Shown here: positions 12,001-25,900 of the stretch, in pieces
Layout: each line of letters begins with the position of its first letter
Numbering within the stretch: the first letter of the stretch is position 1
Assembly: GCA_008694505.1 (NCBI GenBank)
Contig: VZDJ01007753.1
Location: forward strand, 10,201,666-10,265,665
Source: Cyanoderma ruficeps
Lineage: Eukaryota; Chordata; Aves; Passeriformes; Timaliidae
Length of the DNA stretch: 64,000 bases
Direction of reading: 5' to 3'
The notes under the pieces: model-generated
Databases searched by the model: none
What the model saw: only the letters and a program-made list of their open reading frames with translations
Told to the model about the DNA's origin: nothing
Translations under genes and position numbers: made by a program

Positions 12001-15000
12001 ATTTTCACTATTTTGTATGAAATCTGCTATTTCATGTGAGCATTTCTGTCTGTCAATAGCTGTCCAAAAATAAATATCCCTAAATGAGTTCTGAAGTTTT
12101 CTCTCGCTGCTATAGACAAACAGAGCAACCGAAAAAAAATGTTGCAGGTGAGGACTGAGCATTCCAATGAAAGGCATGGAGACTGAGGAAACCCAGGTGC
12201 ACCTTTCCCCACTTGAAACAGTGACTAGCCTGCAAAAAAGTTAAGGCAGAAGTTGAATCTGCGCAAACCTTAGGTTTAAGAAACTGTTTCTCTTACAAAA
12301 AAAATAAGCACATTGGAATGGCTGATAACCTGGGCTGGAAGAAGAGAAGGTTTAGGGCATCTGCCAGGGATGATTTGGAACGCATGCTGTGACTATTAGC
12401 TGAGTCAGGAAGAAGTGGGGTGAGGCAAAGGATAGCTTTAAATTCAATTGAGTTTAATTTAAATTATTCTGAAGTAGATCTTATTTCCAGCTCAATCTTA
12501 GAAAAAATTCCTATGCAGACTTTGGTTACTTTGTTGAACCTATTCTTTTCCTAGAAAAATTATTCTGAAGACAAATTTCCAGTGAGGTCTATCTAGTATA
12601 TTTTTGTATTAGTCACTGAGTCTTGGACAGATATCTGAGTAGTTATGGGGAAAAAAAAAAATCCACCTTTTATCCTTTTCTTGCATGAAAAATAAATTGA
12701 ATCTTGTGTCAATATTAAGGACCAATGCTGTGTCATCTAGTATCTTATATTTTTAATGTGCAATTGGAATAAGAGGACTTGATCTGCATAATAAGCCTAT
12801 ACAGCATCCAGAATATACTGGATACTATTAATTGCTGTCAGATGAAGCCAGAGAGATTTTACCTCTCCAGCTTCTCAGCACCTCAGATCCTGTTGACTTT
12901 ACTGTGTTTAATTTTGCTCCAGAACAGTCCAGAACCTTCCAGAAAATAAGCTCTATGAGGTTTTTTTTGCTCCCTAGCACTTTCTCCATAAGGTGATGTT
13001 TTCAATTATTGACTTATTCTAGTTGGTTTTGCTGAAATGCTTTCTTTTTTTTCCAATGTCATTTATGTGAAGAGTGATCAATAAAAAAAATTTTATAAGA
13101 ATTACAATAATGTCTTATTAAAAACCATTCACGTACATATATTCAATTTCCTGTAAGTATCAATGAAGTTTTTGACTATTTTGACTATTACTGAAAACAA
13201 CACTTTATATGAAAAATGTTCCAAATTTCCCTCCTTATGTATTCCATCCATTCCTCTTTATTCTGTCTAGTGGACTTCCTTAACAGCTCTGTTGAATATT
13301 AGCAGTACCTGTTAGAAAGATTTGATCTACTTTTATCAAGTTTTGTACCTGGGAGTTTGTCATGTTGCGTGGACTTTCTAATTAGTTTCAAAGAAGATTG
13401 ATTACTTTCAACTTGTTCTCCAATAATCTATGTATAGAAATTTCCACTTTCTAAAACATGTAAAACAGCATGTCAGATGTAAAGAGTATAAAAAACTGAC
13501 CTACCAAGGATTTTTACTGAAATTGATACTGCATCAAAGTTCAAAGTCCCAAATTTTAAAAGTATGCACTGCACTGTAATATTTTAAATGTTTTGGAGTA
13601 CTTATTGTAATAAAATTACTTTATATAAGAAGAATGTCACATTTTTAAGATCAATATTGGCAGTATTAGTCAGAAATAACCTTTTGAAACACAAAGATTT
13701 TTCCTACCCTGTTACTCTTGTTTGGAGCACTGATACCAAATTTTAACATGACCTATTTAAAAAACAAATCCTTGTACCACTCTAAGTGGACAGACAGACA
13801 CACTGTGTTCCTAATGCAAATGAGAAGATTGCAAGATCTTTTTGTCAAAAGACAGGTAGAAGTATGAGACAGAAACTGGATAAAACTATTGTTTAAAATC
13901 AGACAATAAGGTAGCAAATGAACCACAGGTAGCACACAGGGAATTTCAACAGCATGTTCTCACCTTTTAGTACTTCTTGCTTTTGATGTCCTTTGCCAGG
14001 TTTAGTTTATATTCTGCAGGAAGAAGTCTTACCTTTGTTCCATTAGCACCTTGTACTTTCTTAATTGATTTTAGTGCTCTTTGACTTTCTTTTGGAGAAT
14101 TTATTTTCAGTGAAAAGAGCATTTGACCGTGGGGGCATCGTTTCTAATTCTAGCTTCTTCTGCTAAAGTTAGAAAAGCACTCAGAAGAGGAAAACTGTTA
14201 TTATAGCATGCTAAGTACTATATTATTATACAAAATTTGTTACCATCTAATAGAGCTTCAGTTGTTTATAAACCAGTGGATTAATTTCTGTGGTAAGAAA
14301 TAGGTAACAAGAGCTATCATGGCAGTCCTGATATTGGTGTCAGCAGCTGAGCAAGCATGACACACTTGAGTGCAGCTCCTGCTCTTTGGTGTTGATCTTT
14401 TGGTGTGGATTACAAAATACCTTGGCACAATTTCACTGTGGTCACACAAAAGTCTCCCTTTTGAAGAGACACTGTAAAGAAGGTAGTTTACAGCTTTGAG
14501 GGCTTAATAATTTCTACAAGAGTGAAATTTGCCAGAATTTTTGTACATGGATGGAGTTTTGTGTTCTAGAAAAGCAAAAGGAAATGCTGAAGTTTTGTCA
14601 ACTTTGCCTCACATTGAAAAAAAATCTATCAAAGCCTTGGCCATCAAAATAAGGAAATTATTAATAAGAAAAACGTTTAATTAGTGTTGTAGATAGATAC
14701 TCCAAAATCAATGTCATGAGATTGAAGTTTAATCATCTGAAATCAATGAAAAACAAAGTCCTTACCAATTAGTCCCATCCAAAGAAACACCTTTATGCAA
14801 AATACTAATATTTAATATTTTAAATAATATATTTTTGGTGGGGATGGATTATAAGATCTTAAGTCTTCACTCATGGAGGTTTATATAGGTGCTAAATTAA
14901 GCAAGATCTACATGTCTTTCTGTGCCTCAGTAAATCAAAAGAAATAATGCTTCCAATGTAACTCAGATGATCTGAGAATAAATCCACTGCTGATTATAAG

Positions 15001-16859
15001 AACTCAGACACTAATATGATTAACACTGCTCATAAGCTGTTAAATACAGAAATTAATTTACGATTAATGAGTTTCCAGCTCGCTCCCACAACAGTGATTG
15101 CCTCTCTTCCTTCAATTTCAGACCCTGTCATGAAACTCTCCCAACTACCTACAACCTGAGTTTAACTTGAGATTTCTTGTAAGTTCCAGTGACATTTGTT
15201 CTGTTATTGCCATTCCTACCATCTCCTATTTACATTCATGTACTATTAGCCCCAGTAGACAGAGCAAACAGCAGCCAGGGCTATCTGTTAGGCTGACTGC
15301 GAGAGGCATTGTTACAGTTGCTTAGCAGCCAAGAAGACAAGATAATACATAACTTTCATGCAGGGAATGAAAGAGAAAGCAAATTTAGGCAGTTAGAATA
15401 TTAATAACCAGTTAAAGCCCAAGGATGAAAAGTCTGAATCATGAATTATCCTGACAGATCAGCATCAAAACTTTGTTTCAGCTTAAAAATATCTGTATAT
15501 CCTGCATGGATTTTATTTCCTGCAAATATAGCTTAATTTCACAAAGGGCTTTAGCATCACGGCACCATGCTTTTAAGGTCTGTCATTCCATGACCTCCTA
15601 GGCTCCTTAACTGATCTGCAGATGGGTAAATCTGATATCTTTACCATGTAAATTGATAGAATGCTTTCTAAAAATGAAATTTAGGAGCCGCATGGATTAA
15701 AAGTGATATATTGGTGAAGAATCAGCATGACTCACGTCACAAAAATCCAGTGAAATTCATTGAACAAGTTGATAAGCATACTGGCAAGAGACATTTAGCT
15801 AGTGTAGTCTGCTTTAATTTTCAAATGCCATTTTGCAAAGCCTTTCTTCAAAGCCTCTTAAAGAAATTAGGCTGTCGGAATAAAAAGAAATGTTTTCACA
15901 TGGACAAAAATTCTGTAACATATAGGAAATATGGTGAGGATAGTCAGCTTTCAAAGCAGAGGAACAGCTCACCTGTGGCTCTGCACTGGTATCTGTGTTG
16001 TTTCACATAATCACAAGTTAATCAGAAAAAGAGATGAAATGATGGAAGTGGCCAAGTTACAGTAACAAATACATTTTTAAAGGAAAGGAATATGAGGGTC
16101 TGCTGCAAAGTAGAACTTCATAATACTGAGTAACTTCATAACAAAAGAGCAGGCAAAATTAAATTTTGATAAATATTAAGCAACGCATACAGAGAAAACC
16201 ATATTCTTAGTTTACTTGTATATAAGTGGGATATAAAGAAATTATTGCTATTTATGATTGTGATATGGATTTATAATCATGAACTCCATAAAAAATTATC
16301 AAGAAAGCAAATAGAAGGCCAGGAACTATTTCAAAAGGAACAGAAATGAAAATAGGAAGAAGCATTGGTATACCATAGTTAAACCCATGGTACCTCTGAA
16401 TCTGGAGTACTTGTTCAGTTCTAGCCTTTCTATCTCAAAAGAATATGCTAAAATGGAAAAGATACAGAGAAGTCTGGAAGTGATTTTCAAAGATATGGTG
16501 TGGCTTTTGTATGATGAAAAAATAGAGAATTTATAGTTTTCCATCTTGAAGAGAAGGATGAGCAGGGAACATGATGAAGGTCTGTGAAATTTGAGGTGGT
16601 ATGGAAAAAATAAATAGGAGTCATCTCCTAAAGAAAAAAAAAAGAAAAAAGATCATCATAGAAGGTTCAAAATGAATGAATGGAAATACTCCTTGGTACG
16701 ACAGCTTTTTAATCTGTGCAATAGTTTGACAGTAATATTTTAAGTGCTGAAGCTCTTCAAAAGCTTTTTCAAAAATTCTGGAAGAAAAGCATGCTCATCA
16801 ACATCTATTTAATGCAAGACAAAATTAAATTCAGGAAGTCTCTGAACCTCTATTGCAAA
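9081..16859. other. Unannotated AT-rich DNA
   Basis: I see no gene, RNA gene or recognisable transposon in this stretch. Open frames are at most about 100 codons (15711-16010, plus), with no domain, signal peptide or membrane pattern that stands out. Short A or T runs and a TA-rich spot near 11560-11572 are the only simple repeats noted. Confidence 0.6.
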
Positions 16860-17240
16860 AGAACTGGTGAGTGTTGCAGGAAAGGAGGTGGCAATGCCCA
16901 CTTCTCTAATGCTTGGAGGCTATCCTAGGCACCCACGAGCAGTCACAGCTGAAGACAGTGTGGGTGATCCCTACATAAGGCAGAAGGATAATTTTCCTGC
17001 CCAAGGAAAGCATGAATTCATCCTTAGATGGTTAGCATGTAGACTGAGATACTCCGGGGAGCATTCAGAAGCGGACTTTTAGGTGCTCAAGGAACTTTAC
17101 TAAGAGGAAAAGGAGATGCTGTTGGAATATTGGAATATGGGCATTTGCCAGGGCCACACAACAACTGAACTGAGAAACTGAGAACTGACCAATATCTCAG
17201 GCTTAGGAGCCTAAATCTTTTTATGGGCATAGCTAGAATA
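16860..17240. repeat. Possible very old interspersed repeat remnant
   Basis: The stretch contains CCTAGGCACCCA (around 16924-16935), TTTTAGGTGCTCA (around 17078) and CTTAGGAGCCTAAATC (around 17201). These wordings resemble ancient amniote repeats rich in AGGTGCC/AGGAGCCTAA motifs that are common in turtles and crocodilians. The match is a recollection of motif style, not an alignment. A 71-codon open frame (16867-17082, plus) overlaps it without a recognisable domain. Confidence 0.25.
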
Positions 17241-17734
17241 TTTAATTCACATATCATTTTAAGACATTAAATGCCTTGAATACTGAAGGTATCCATATCA
17301 AAGCAAATACTTTAATCCACTTAAATTCAATTTAAGTTCTAGCATAGTAGAATGTGCCTCTTCCCCCTTCCTCCTCTGCCACCTACCCCCAATCTGGTCA
17401 TGTAAGAATTTCCAAAGCAATGCAGGCATTAGGGAAGAAAAGTATTTTTAATTTTAGTTATTGAAATCCTTACTATGTTTATGCATTCCTTTATGGCAAT
17501 ATGCAGCAAAATATATAGTAGCACAACCCTGAACAGCTTCATTGCTCCTTAATACTTTAATAAATGTTCACCTTAAATCTTAGCAGCAGACTATGCATGT
17601 CAAATCCATTTATATAATGGCTGAGTATATTTAAAGTCCAAAGATATTGTGTTGATAGCATCACTTTGTAAATTGTAGACGAATACAAAGAAATGTGGGA
17701 TCCATTATGAGTGTTTTCTTATTTTCCAAGTTTC

Positions 17735-17766
17735 ACAAAAAACAAAACAAACAAAACAAACAACCA
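17735..17766. repeat. (ACAAA)n-like A/C-rich tract
   Basis: Alternating AAAAC and AAAC units form a low-complexity tract. Similar A/C tracts recur at 35701-35822 and 52319-52392. Confidence 0.85.
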
Positions 17767-20148
17767 AGAAAACCTATAAGCCACCAGAAACAAAACCAAA
17801 AAAACCCTTGAGTTCTGATTAGATTGAACTTCAATCAGTATGTGACTAAAATTATCTCTCCATTTTTTTTTTTTTCATAAATAATTCATGATCAGTTTGA
17901 TCTGTCAGTCCACATCCATCCCCCATCCCATGTCTGGTATTCTTTTCTGTGATTTAACATGAAAAAATATAGGAACATAAACAAATTTTAAATTACAGAG
18001 CTTTTTATTTCACAGCACACACATATTAACTTCCAAAAAACCAGATTTTTTTTAACTGTTACAGCTCTCAAAAAACACTTTAGACTTAAGGATTCACTCT
18101 TCTTGAGAAAGAATTTGTTAGATAGGTAACAATACCATAAACACTATTAGAAGCAGATGAAAGAGCTTAGAATTCAGAGGTTTGAGAGTTTTCCTCACCA
18201 CAATTCAATGTTAAAATTTGTATTGATTTTAACATGAGATGATTGCGCTCCAAACCTTTGATGAAAAAAGCAAATTATTGTCAGGTTTTACTAGTGACAG
18301 TTCTGACAAAGAAGCCATGCTATACACAGAACTGAAATTTGGTTTTCATTCTTCACATTTAGAGGCAATTTGAACATAAAGTGAAGTAATCTGGGAACAG
18401 GGCATTTGTGTATTTGATACGAAATTCCTGGAAAGGCATATTGTACAAGTGTTGCTTTTAAATCTGTTTCTTATGTAAATTTTTTTTAAAAAAAAGTAAC
18501 AGGGCTTATATGGGGAAATATACAATCATAATTAGATTGCTATCATTATACCAGTGTAATTCTCTGTGACGATTATTTTTAAATTTAATTCATTTGCATT
18601 TTTAACTACAATAATACAACATAAGTTACATATTAAAGCAGTTAAGGGTTAGATTAAAAACTATTCCATGCATGTGGAGCCTTAAACATAGCCAGAACCT
18701 CTTTTTGATTTTTTTACATCAGAAAGCTGGTGCTCAATGTCTGAGGTTCTATCAAGTGAAATGACAGATACGTGTGACAAAGCTGGACTTGGAAGAACAG
18801 ACAGCTGTATATTTCTCTGTAATAAACAGCATTGAAGTGGAGGTCCTGCTGACCTGTGTGATTTGGGTCTGATACCTGCACTCTGTTCCTGTAGTCCTAG
18901 CCTTACTTTGTTGAGACTAGGGTGTGATAGTGGCTTGGAGGAGAGGTGAAGGGCACTAAGCAAGTCTCCCTGTGGGATGCCTTGTCCTCCTTTTTGTTCC
19001 AGAACAACCAGCCAGGTCAGTGTAAATCACAGATGATTAGTTTAAAATTCTTGATTCCAAAGGGAAACAAATGAAAAAAATTGCTTGGATATCAAAATCG
19101 GCCAGCCAGAGTAACTAACATATTTTTATGTGAACACTTTCCCACTTTCCTTTACCCGTAGTTTAACCTGACCTGTCTGCCTTTCTTCTGGAGCAGAATG
19201 AAAAAGAGCAAATGCCTGCAAACAGTGTTAATCGGGAGGCATCACCACAGTATCACTTCACTCCTGCAAACACCAGAATTATTATACCCACACCCACATC
19301 CCAGCCTTTCCCTGACCCAAGCACTACAGAAGTAAGAAGGACAGTGTGACAGGATTAGTGCATTGCCTGTGAAAATGGGGAATAAATTCAAGCACAAACT
19401 CCATCTCAACCCTGGTCTGAAAAAACACACCAGAAATGTACAGATATTATACGGCAAATCACTCAAATGTTGGACAACAAAAAGGGACTTATCAGTCCAG
19501 ATGAAAGCTACACAATTTTTTGGTTTCTGCTTTGCAGCACAGCAGTTTCAGATGAATTCTGATTGAGCTCTTGCTCTAATTAAAACCTGAAATTCAAATT
19601 AGCAGTACAAGACAAGAACTACCAGAGACAGAAACAAAAAACTCCAACCCTACTTGAATTATTTTGCCCGCTGAACTAATTTCTGCCATGAGTATCATTG
19701 GGAGTGTCTTCCATCCTGCCTAGTGGGAAAGATCTTAAGAATCTCTTGGTGGCCGTATAAAACAGTAACTTGGGAAAGGAAAACCTCTACCATTAGTGTC
19801 CACATGTTTCTTTTGGCACCGATGTCATCTGACCTCAACATGCTTTTATATCACGACAGATGCATCTTATTATTAGTTTTAATTGAACAAATACTGTATC
19901 ATGGCTCAGCAATTTTGTCCTCAAGAGCAATTACAAAAAAACCTTTGGGGCGCTGGTGCCAAAGGATGACATTTTTATTGGTTGTCCTTTGCCTCCTTCA
20001 GCAATGTGGCTGCTGTTCTTTCATTCCATATCTAGGTTGTGTTTCCTTTCTTTATTCTCCTTTTCCACTCTCTTGCCCTAGGGGGTGCAAAGCTTTATCC
20101 AACAATGTTCTCTGACAATCCCTCTTTTGTCTAAGCCTTAGTACTTTT

Positions 20149-20149
20149 N
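20149..20149. other. Single ambiguous base
   Basis: One N follows a short run of four T. It marks an unresolved base or a closed assembly gap. A short open frame on the minus strand crosses it and should not be trusted. Confidence 0.9.
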
Positions 20150-22627
20150 ACCAAAGTTTAAAGTGCTTCCATGACTTCTGAAATAGCATTTTTCTTGGTA
20201 CTTTTATTTTTGACTGATGATATTCTGATGCAATGTAATAATTTGGCAATTCTACTTTCCCATGGGTCTGTCTGGGAGAAAAATACTGCTACAAAAATAT
20301 GAATTCAAGAGTAACAATTTACTTATCAGTTCATTATTCATTTTTAAGAGCAAAAAATTTTAGAACTGTTTGCATTTCAGAGATACAGAAAGTTCTAATC
20401 AAATCAAGTCTGTGATTTTAAAAAATGGCATCAATCAGCTCAAAAGATAACTGTAGGTAGGGAAAATGAGATATTATAGGTTTGCATTTACTTTCTTTGC
20501 TTTGTTGTTTGTTTTTTTTTCTTTGCCTGAAAGTGATGCATTCAGTAATAATACACAAAATTTAATATTACTACTTGCAAGCTGTCACCTGATGGAACAC
20601 GGGTGGAAGACAGGGAAATCCCTTCCAGCAACTATGAAAAATGCTTCTGTACACTTATTCAAAACATTTCTGGGAGCAAACTCAGCTTTACAAATTCCCA
20701 AAAATCTCACCCCCAGCTGTTCAATCCTATCCCAGTATCACCTTACTGCCTCTTCATCTTACAACAGTTTCAAAAGCCTTAATATAAACCAGAGGATTCA
20801 AATCATGATCAGAATTAAATAAACAAACACTTCTGAAGGCTTCTTTAAACCTGGATCATTTTGTGAATCTGCTTTTCAACACAATCCCGCAAACAGTTAT
20901 GCTGACACAAGTGTGCAGGCTGCAAATTGTGCTGGAGAACCAGAAATAATCAACCAAGCATGAGAACTTCATTTCCCAAAGCACTTTTTAAGAACAGGCA
21001 ATTAAATTTCACGTGCTAAGACTCTCAGAAAATAAGTTGGTCTCCCACTGGCAGATCTATCAAGGCAACTCTGGAGTCCAAAGTTCCACTTTCCTACCTA
21101 CTAAGTAATGCCTCTGAAAAAAAGTGTCACAAAATATTTGCTAAAGGGTTTTGCACCTGTATGGAAAACTGAGTTTTCTACCCTGGGGATCTATATCTGA
21201 ATTTCAGTACACCTTACAGTTACACTCACTGTACTTAATAAAGTCTATAATAAGTCCTTGTCAAAATAATTTTCCTTGCAAAGGAATGTATCAAGAAAGA
21301 AAAATCTATATTCATATTTGTTTAAATATGTATCCCAAAGTTTAGCACAAATACTGCTCTCGGTTTTATAGCTGGTCCACATCACCATTGCGAGCTCCAA
21401 ACTTCCACCTCACAGAAAGTGTAAATGTGATCTCACCATTTCCATGTTCTGATTGGCACTAGCTACACTCAGCCTAAAATTTGGATTACAGTAGGGATGT
21501 TTGTTTTTATTTTCTGTAGTGTCTTTCTTCTGATACATTTTCACGTTGGCCTAATTTTAAATATTTTTTTCTCCATTGCTTCTAATTAGGCTGCTGCTAC
21601 ATCTTATGAGCCTCATTTAATTAAATTAATTAAGGAATTTATTTATATAACAAAAAATAGCCAACCCACCAAGCTTTTTTTCCCAAATGCCCACAGCTCT
21701 AATAGAAAGAAAATTAAAGGCACCTATTTTAAAGTTAAGTACCTGCAGCACAGTAACCCTGTGATAAAAGTATCAGAAATATTTTACAGATATTTTGAGG
21801 GTTTTAACACTTTTTTGTTCCCTCAGTGTTTAGAATATGACTTTAGCAATGATGGTGTAATAAGAAGGTCACCTGCTCTAAAATGAAAGGTCTTATCCAT
21901 ACAAGACGGAGGAACTGTTTTTCACTTCCTGGGTTTATAATGCATGAGTGAGAATTTTTGTTAGAATTACCTAGCAGGAATAGAAATATAGGAAGAGAAA
22001 TCATATAATGCTAGAGGTGTAGAAATAATTTCATTTTCTAATACAATTAAAATAGTGTTTAAGTCACAATGATATAAACTCTGATCCCTGAGTGCTCTGT
22101 TCAGTGAAAGATTCTCAGTTTTATCCCAGAGTTGGTAAACACTAATGCTATGCCAAAACTGGAGAAATTTCATTTCACTGTACTTTGAAGTTCTATTTCT
22201 TTACAGTCAGGACATACCTAACTGGTTTGGAGACAAAAAAACCCCAGTTCCTAAATATGCATTCCTGGGTTGCAGACATCCTATCTGGATTAATCATTTC
22301 CATCATCACTGCAAGAAGTTATTAAGTGTTTGCCAGACAAGCAAGATTTAATTCCTCCAGCTGGACGCTGCCAAGCCTTTTACAGAACACTGCTCTTGTC
22401 ACAGTGGCTGGGCATGGTTTTAAAACACATTTGCTTCAGCCTCAGGCTAGTGTGGAGCCTTTTTGCTTGTTTGCTTTTCTTTCACCCTCTTCCTCCCAAT
22501 ACAGTGAAAGGAAGTTGTTGATAGGGAAGAACTTGATAAGCCACAAGCCAGGTAAAGGTAGGATGGTGTAAGAGTACTGATAATAATTTATTCATCTTTC
22601 TAATTTACTTATGAAAAATGAGGCTGA

Positions 22628-22659
22628 GGGTTTTTTTGGGAGGAGGGTGGATGGTGGGG
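22628..22659 (+). other. G-rich tract, weak quadruplex candidate
   Basis: There are four G tracts of three or more on the plus strand (22628-22630, 22638-22640, 22645-22647, 22656-22659), with loops of 7, 4 and 8 bases. The last loop is slightly longer than the usual limit of 7, so folding is less certain than for the tract at 62389. Confidence 0.5.
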
Positions 22660-22850
22660 CAGTGCAGTAAGAGGTGATTGCCTGCACTTGGATCATTGCA
22701 GTGACTGGGCCATTAAAACACCTGTGCAAGCCAAACCTGGATTTCCATGGTACCCTCTCCACAAAGCCTCTGTTAATCTCCTTCCAACAAAACCACTACC
22801 TGCATCATAGTGTCATTATGGACCACAAGTATGTAGGAACACATAATGTT

Positions 22851-22911
22851 ATTATAGAATTATAGAACTCCTGTGTTGGAAGGAACTCATAAGGATCAAA
22901 GCCCAACTCTG
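22851..22911 (-). mobile_element. CR1-type 3' tail fragment
   Basis: On the plus strand ATTATAGAATTATAGAACTC is followed by TGTTGGAAGGAACTCATAAGGA and CCCAACTC. This is the reverse complement of a CR1 3' end (AGTTGG...TCCTT.TGAG... then the ATTCTAT-like tail). Only about 60 bases are recognisable, so it may be a heavily truncated CR1 or the tail of a CR1-mobilised SINE. It is non-coding and 5' truncated, the usual state of avian CR1 copies. Confidence 0.65.
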
Positions 22912-25900
22912 ATAATGGTGGTAACTTTAAGACATCACATTAAAAATATTTCTATGAAAAGGAAAGAAAAGGTAGTTAAGGCAAAATTTCTGACAAGTGG
23001 ATAACAGGAAGGCTATCTCAAAAACTGTGCAAGAGAATAGTTTCTGATATTATACCATAAGAGTTCTAACAGTTCTGATATGATTCCCTGCCATAGGTAC
23101 ACTCTCATGGAAATCAGTAGCCCTATTTTGAGAGTAAGGGAATAAATAAGGATTCTGAAATATTACATTGTGCTGCAATTAAAAGCAGAGGTAAATTGGT
23201 CAGAAACTCAATTAAGCCCAGAGAGCATGATAAGCAGCTGGAAGCATTCTCTCACTTCAGAGACTGTCTAAAGACTGATCTATTAATTCTTCTTTTACTG
23301 ATCAAGTTCATCTGTACTTGTTTGTTTGCAATACACATAATTTTAATCAGAAATCATAGGCCAACTCAGCTCTTCATTGTGCACTCAACCGTACACCCTG
23401 GGCAGTGTTTTCATGAGATATTAAAAATTAAGTAGGGTTGAACTAGGTCACCCCCTAGGTGTAATGAAACCCCAAATGAGAAAGAGTCTGAATTTTTTCT
23501 TCAGCCTACATGTCTGCTTGGAAAATAGCACTTACCTTCAGTAGAATATTTGGACATAAATTATGTAATAAAGATAAATACATAGAGAATAAAACTTAAA
23601 AAAGCAATTTTTTTTTTTTTTTTTTNNNTTTTTTTTTTTTTTTTTAGTAACGACTCCATGGAACATGTACCTCAAGTTACCTGGAAGTACCCTATTTGGC
23701 TCAGATGCAAAATTGACTGTACATATTTGTTTCCTCTAATAGACTATTTTTCTATGTTTTTCATAAGCAAGTGATTTTTTTAACAACCTTATTAAAAAGC
23801 AGATGGAGCGTGCATACTTTGTCCCTGAGACAGTAGCTGTGTATTCATTTCAAGAGTCTGTTTCCTATTTGTCCACTTCATAATGCAACAAAACTTTTGT
23901 CCACAAGTAACCACAAGCCTATAATAATTAATAATGTAAAGGTGAGAATATATCTAGAGTGACAAATAAAACAGGGCCAGGCACTATTTCCCTAAGTCCA
24001 AGTGGCACAGGCTGTATCTGTCCATGGCAGAAGTGATCCCTGGGTCTGCTGTGGCTTTAAGTTATTCTTAGTCCTATTTTATTCTTTCAGTCCTGTAGGT
24101 GTAGTGATCTAAGGGCACTGTCACTGTGCATTAACATGTTTTTAATAGCACGAGCCTAAGGGGAAGTGTTGCTTGCCACTGGTTGTGGTGTGAAGGCTTC
24201 TGATGTTATCTGGGGGGGAAATTTCCAATAATATTGAATAAAATATAAGCAGATTAATAACAAAGTAAGCAAAACTTGCAGTAGCTCTGTTCATATTGCC
24301 TCTTCAGAATGCTTAGTCCTCTCAGCCATATAAAGATACTGCCTTGAAGAGCTCCATTTCAAACACAGCAAAGCTAAACAGGGAAGGCATTAATAGCAAA
24401 TAGACACTAATAATTACTAAATAACTTGCTACTACTGTGGCCTAGTGGTGCTTATATTTTACATATATATAAAATATATCTATATCCTGACCTCATGCCA
24501 GGCTAGACATGTACAAAAATTACAGCAATTTTTTGAAATGAACTTTTTCCTATAAAGACCCTTTAAAATATGTCTATTCTGAAGAATTTCCAGAACCACA
24601 CAGGTGATTTTGCATGAAGTGTCACATGGCTTTTCCAAACATCTGCATTCAAACTACCAAATATTTTAATGAAGATATCGCTCATCTAGTTGTACATTTG
24701 GACTTAGGGCTGCAAGCTTTTCTTCATCAAATATCTCCATAAAGTAAATTCAAACCAATAGCTTTTACAGTCTGTAACAAATAATTTTCATGTAAATAGT
24801 TGCTCAAGTGAATAACAGTTGCTGGATTTGGATAATAATTACGACCTTTCCAAAAAGTAATGTTCCTTCAAGTACATCATAGAGCAATGTTTGAATATAA
24901 AATGGAGACAGAACTCAAACCATTAAAATATTTTATAGAAATTTACCAAAATTATACTTTCTGTCTTAATTATACTGTTTTACAACTACAAGGACATGAG
25001 TAATATTGGAACTTCTTCTCTGGATTTACAAATGTTTTTACAACCAAGTTCTGCCCATTTTGTTAGTAATTTACTTACACTTTTATTCAATGTGTAATCC
25101 TCATCTGGTTTATAACCTGAAGGTGAGATCCTTTGTTGCAGAATGCAGGGCTGCAGAGCTGTAGCACTCGCAGACAACTCAAGGCTCTCTTAACTGGCAA
25201 CAGGGAATCAATAGATGTCACAGGATCACAATAGTGGCTGTGATGGCATCTCCTTGAAGATGGCATTATAGACAGATGTCAGATAAAAGAAGGTGCAAAC
25301 AAGAAGACCTGCATACTGATGATCCTAAAGTCCCTGGGAATGATAAAAATTTTGGCTGTACTAAGCAAAATTGTCAGCAGCCTGGGAGTCAGAAACTGAA
25401 TCAAGGCTACGTGGGAACCAGTAAAGCTTCAGAATGGGACTGCTTGAAAAGCTTAGAGCCAATCAATGCAATTTTCATATCAAAGAACATTTTGGCTAAA
25501 TCCAGGAGCCTGTAGAAACCTTCCACCAGTAAAAGCAGCAATGGATGTTTTCGTACCTGTCTGATCCTCTACATACAAAAGACAAAAGAGATGCTGTAAA
25601 AACATGTTAACCTACCAAAGACACCCTGTAAGTGTCTTTTGAGAAGTATATCTGGCATCCTCTGATGATGCTTCAACAGCCATCACTAAGCATTCATAGC
25701 ACACTGGCACAAACAATGCTGACTAAACCTCTGCAACAGCTGCCAAAGGAAGAGAGACAGAGGCAATTCCAGCCTCTAGTCCTCAGGCTGTTAATAAAAT
25801 AGTTACAGAACAAATGCAAGATGTTATTTAAAAAAAAAATCTCAAGTTTGGAAACTGCTGTTTTATCTCTCTGAGATTAGAGCATCACAAACAATGATAG

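Larger units (their letters stand above)
17241..22850. other. Unannotated AT-rich DNA
   Basis: No supported gene. The stretch holds an ACAAA-type tract (17735-17766), a 13-T run (17863-17875), one ambiguous base (20149), a TAATTA/TTAATTAA cluster (21591-21650) and a G-rich spot (22628-22659). The two longest open frames, 19723-20115 and 20466-20822 (both plus), were considered and rejected as genes. Confidence 0.6.

Noticed and set aside
19723..20115. 130-codon open frame (plus)
   Set aside because: No recognisable domain, no splice or promoter context, and T-rich stretches explain the hydrophobic parts. This length is expected by chance in 64 kb.
20466..20822. 118-codon open frame with a signal-peptide-like start (plus)
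   Set aside because: The hydrophobic start comes from a TTTG/T-rich run, the rest is low in informative motifs, and I recognise no family. Conservation testing would be needed to revive it.
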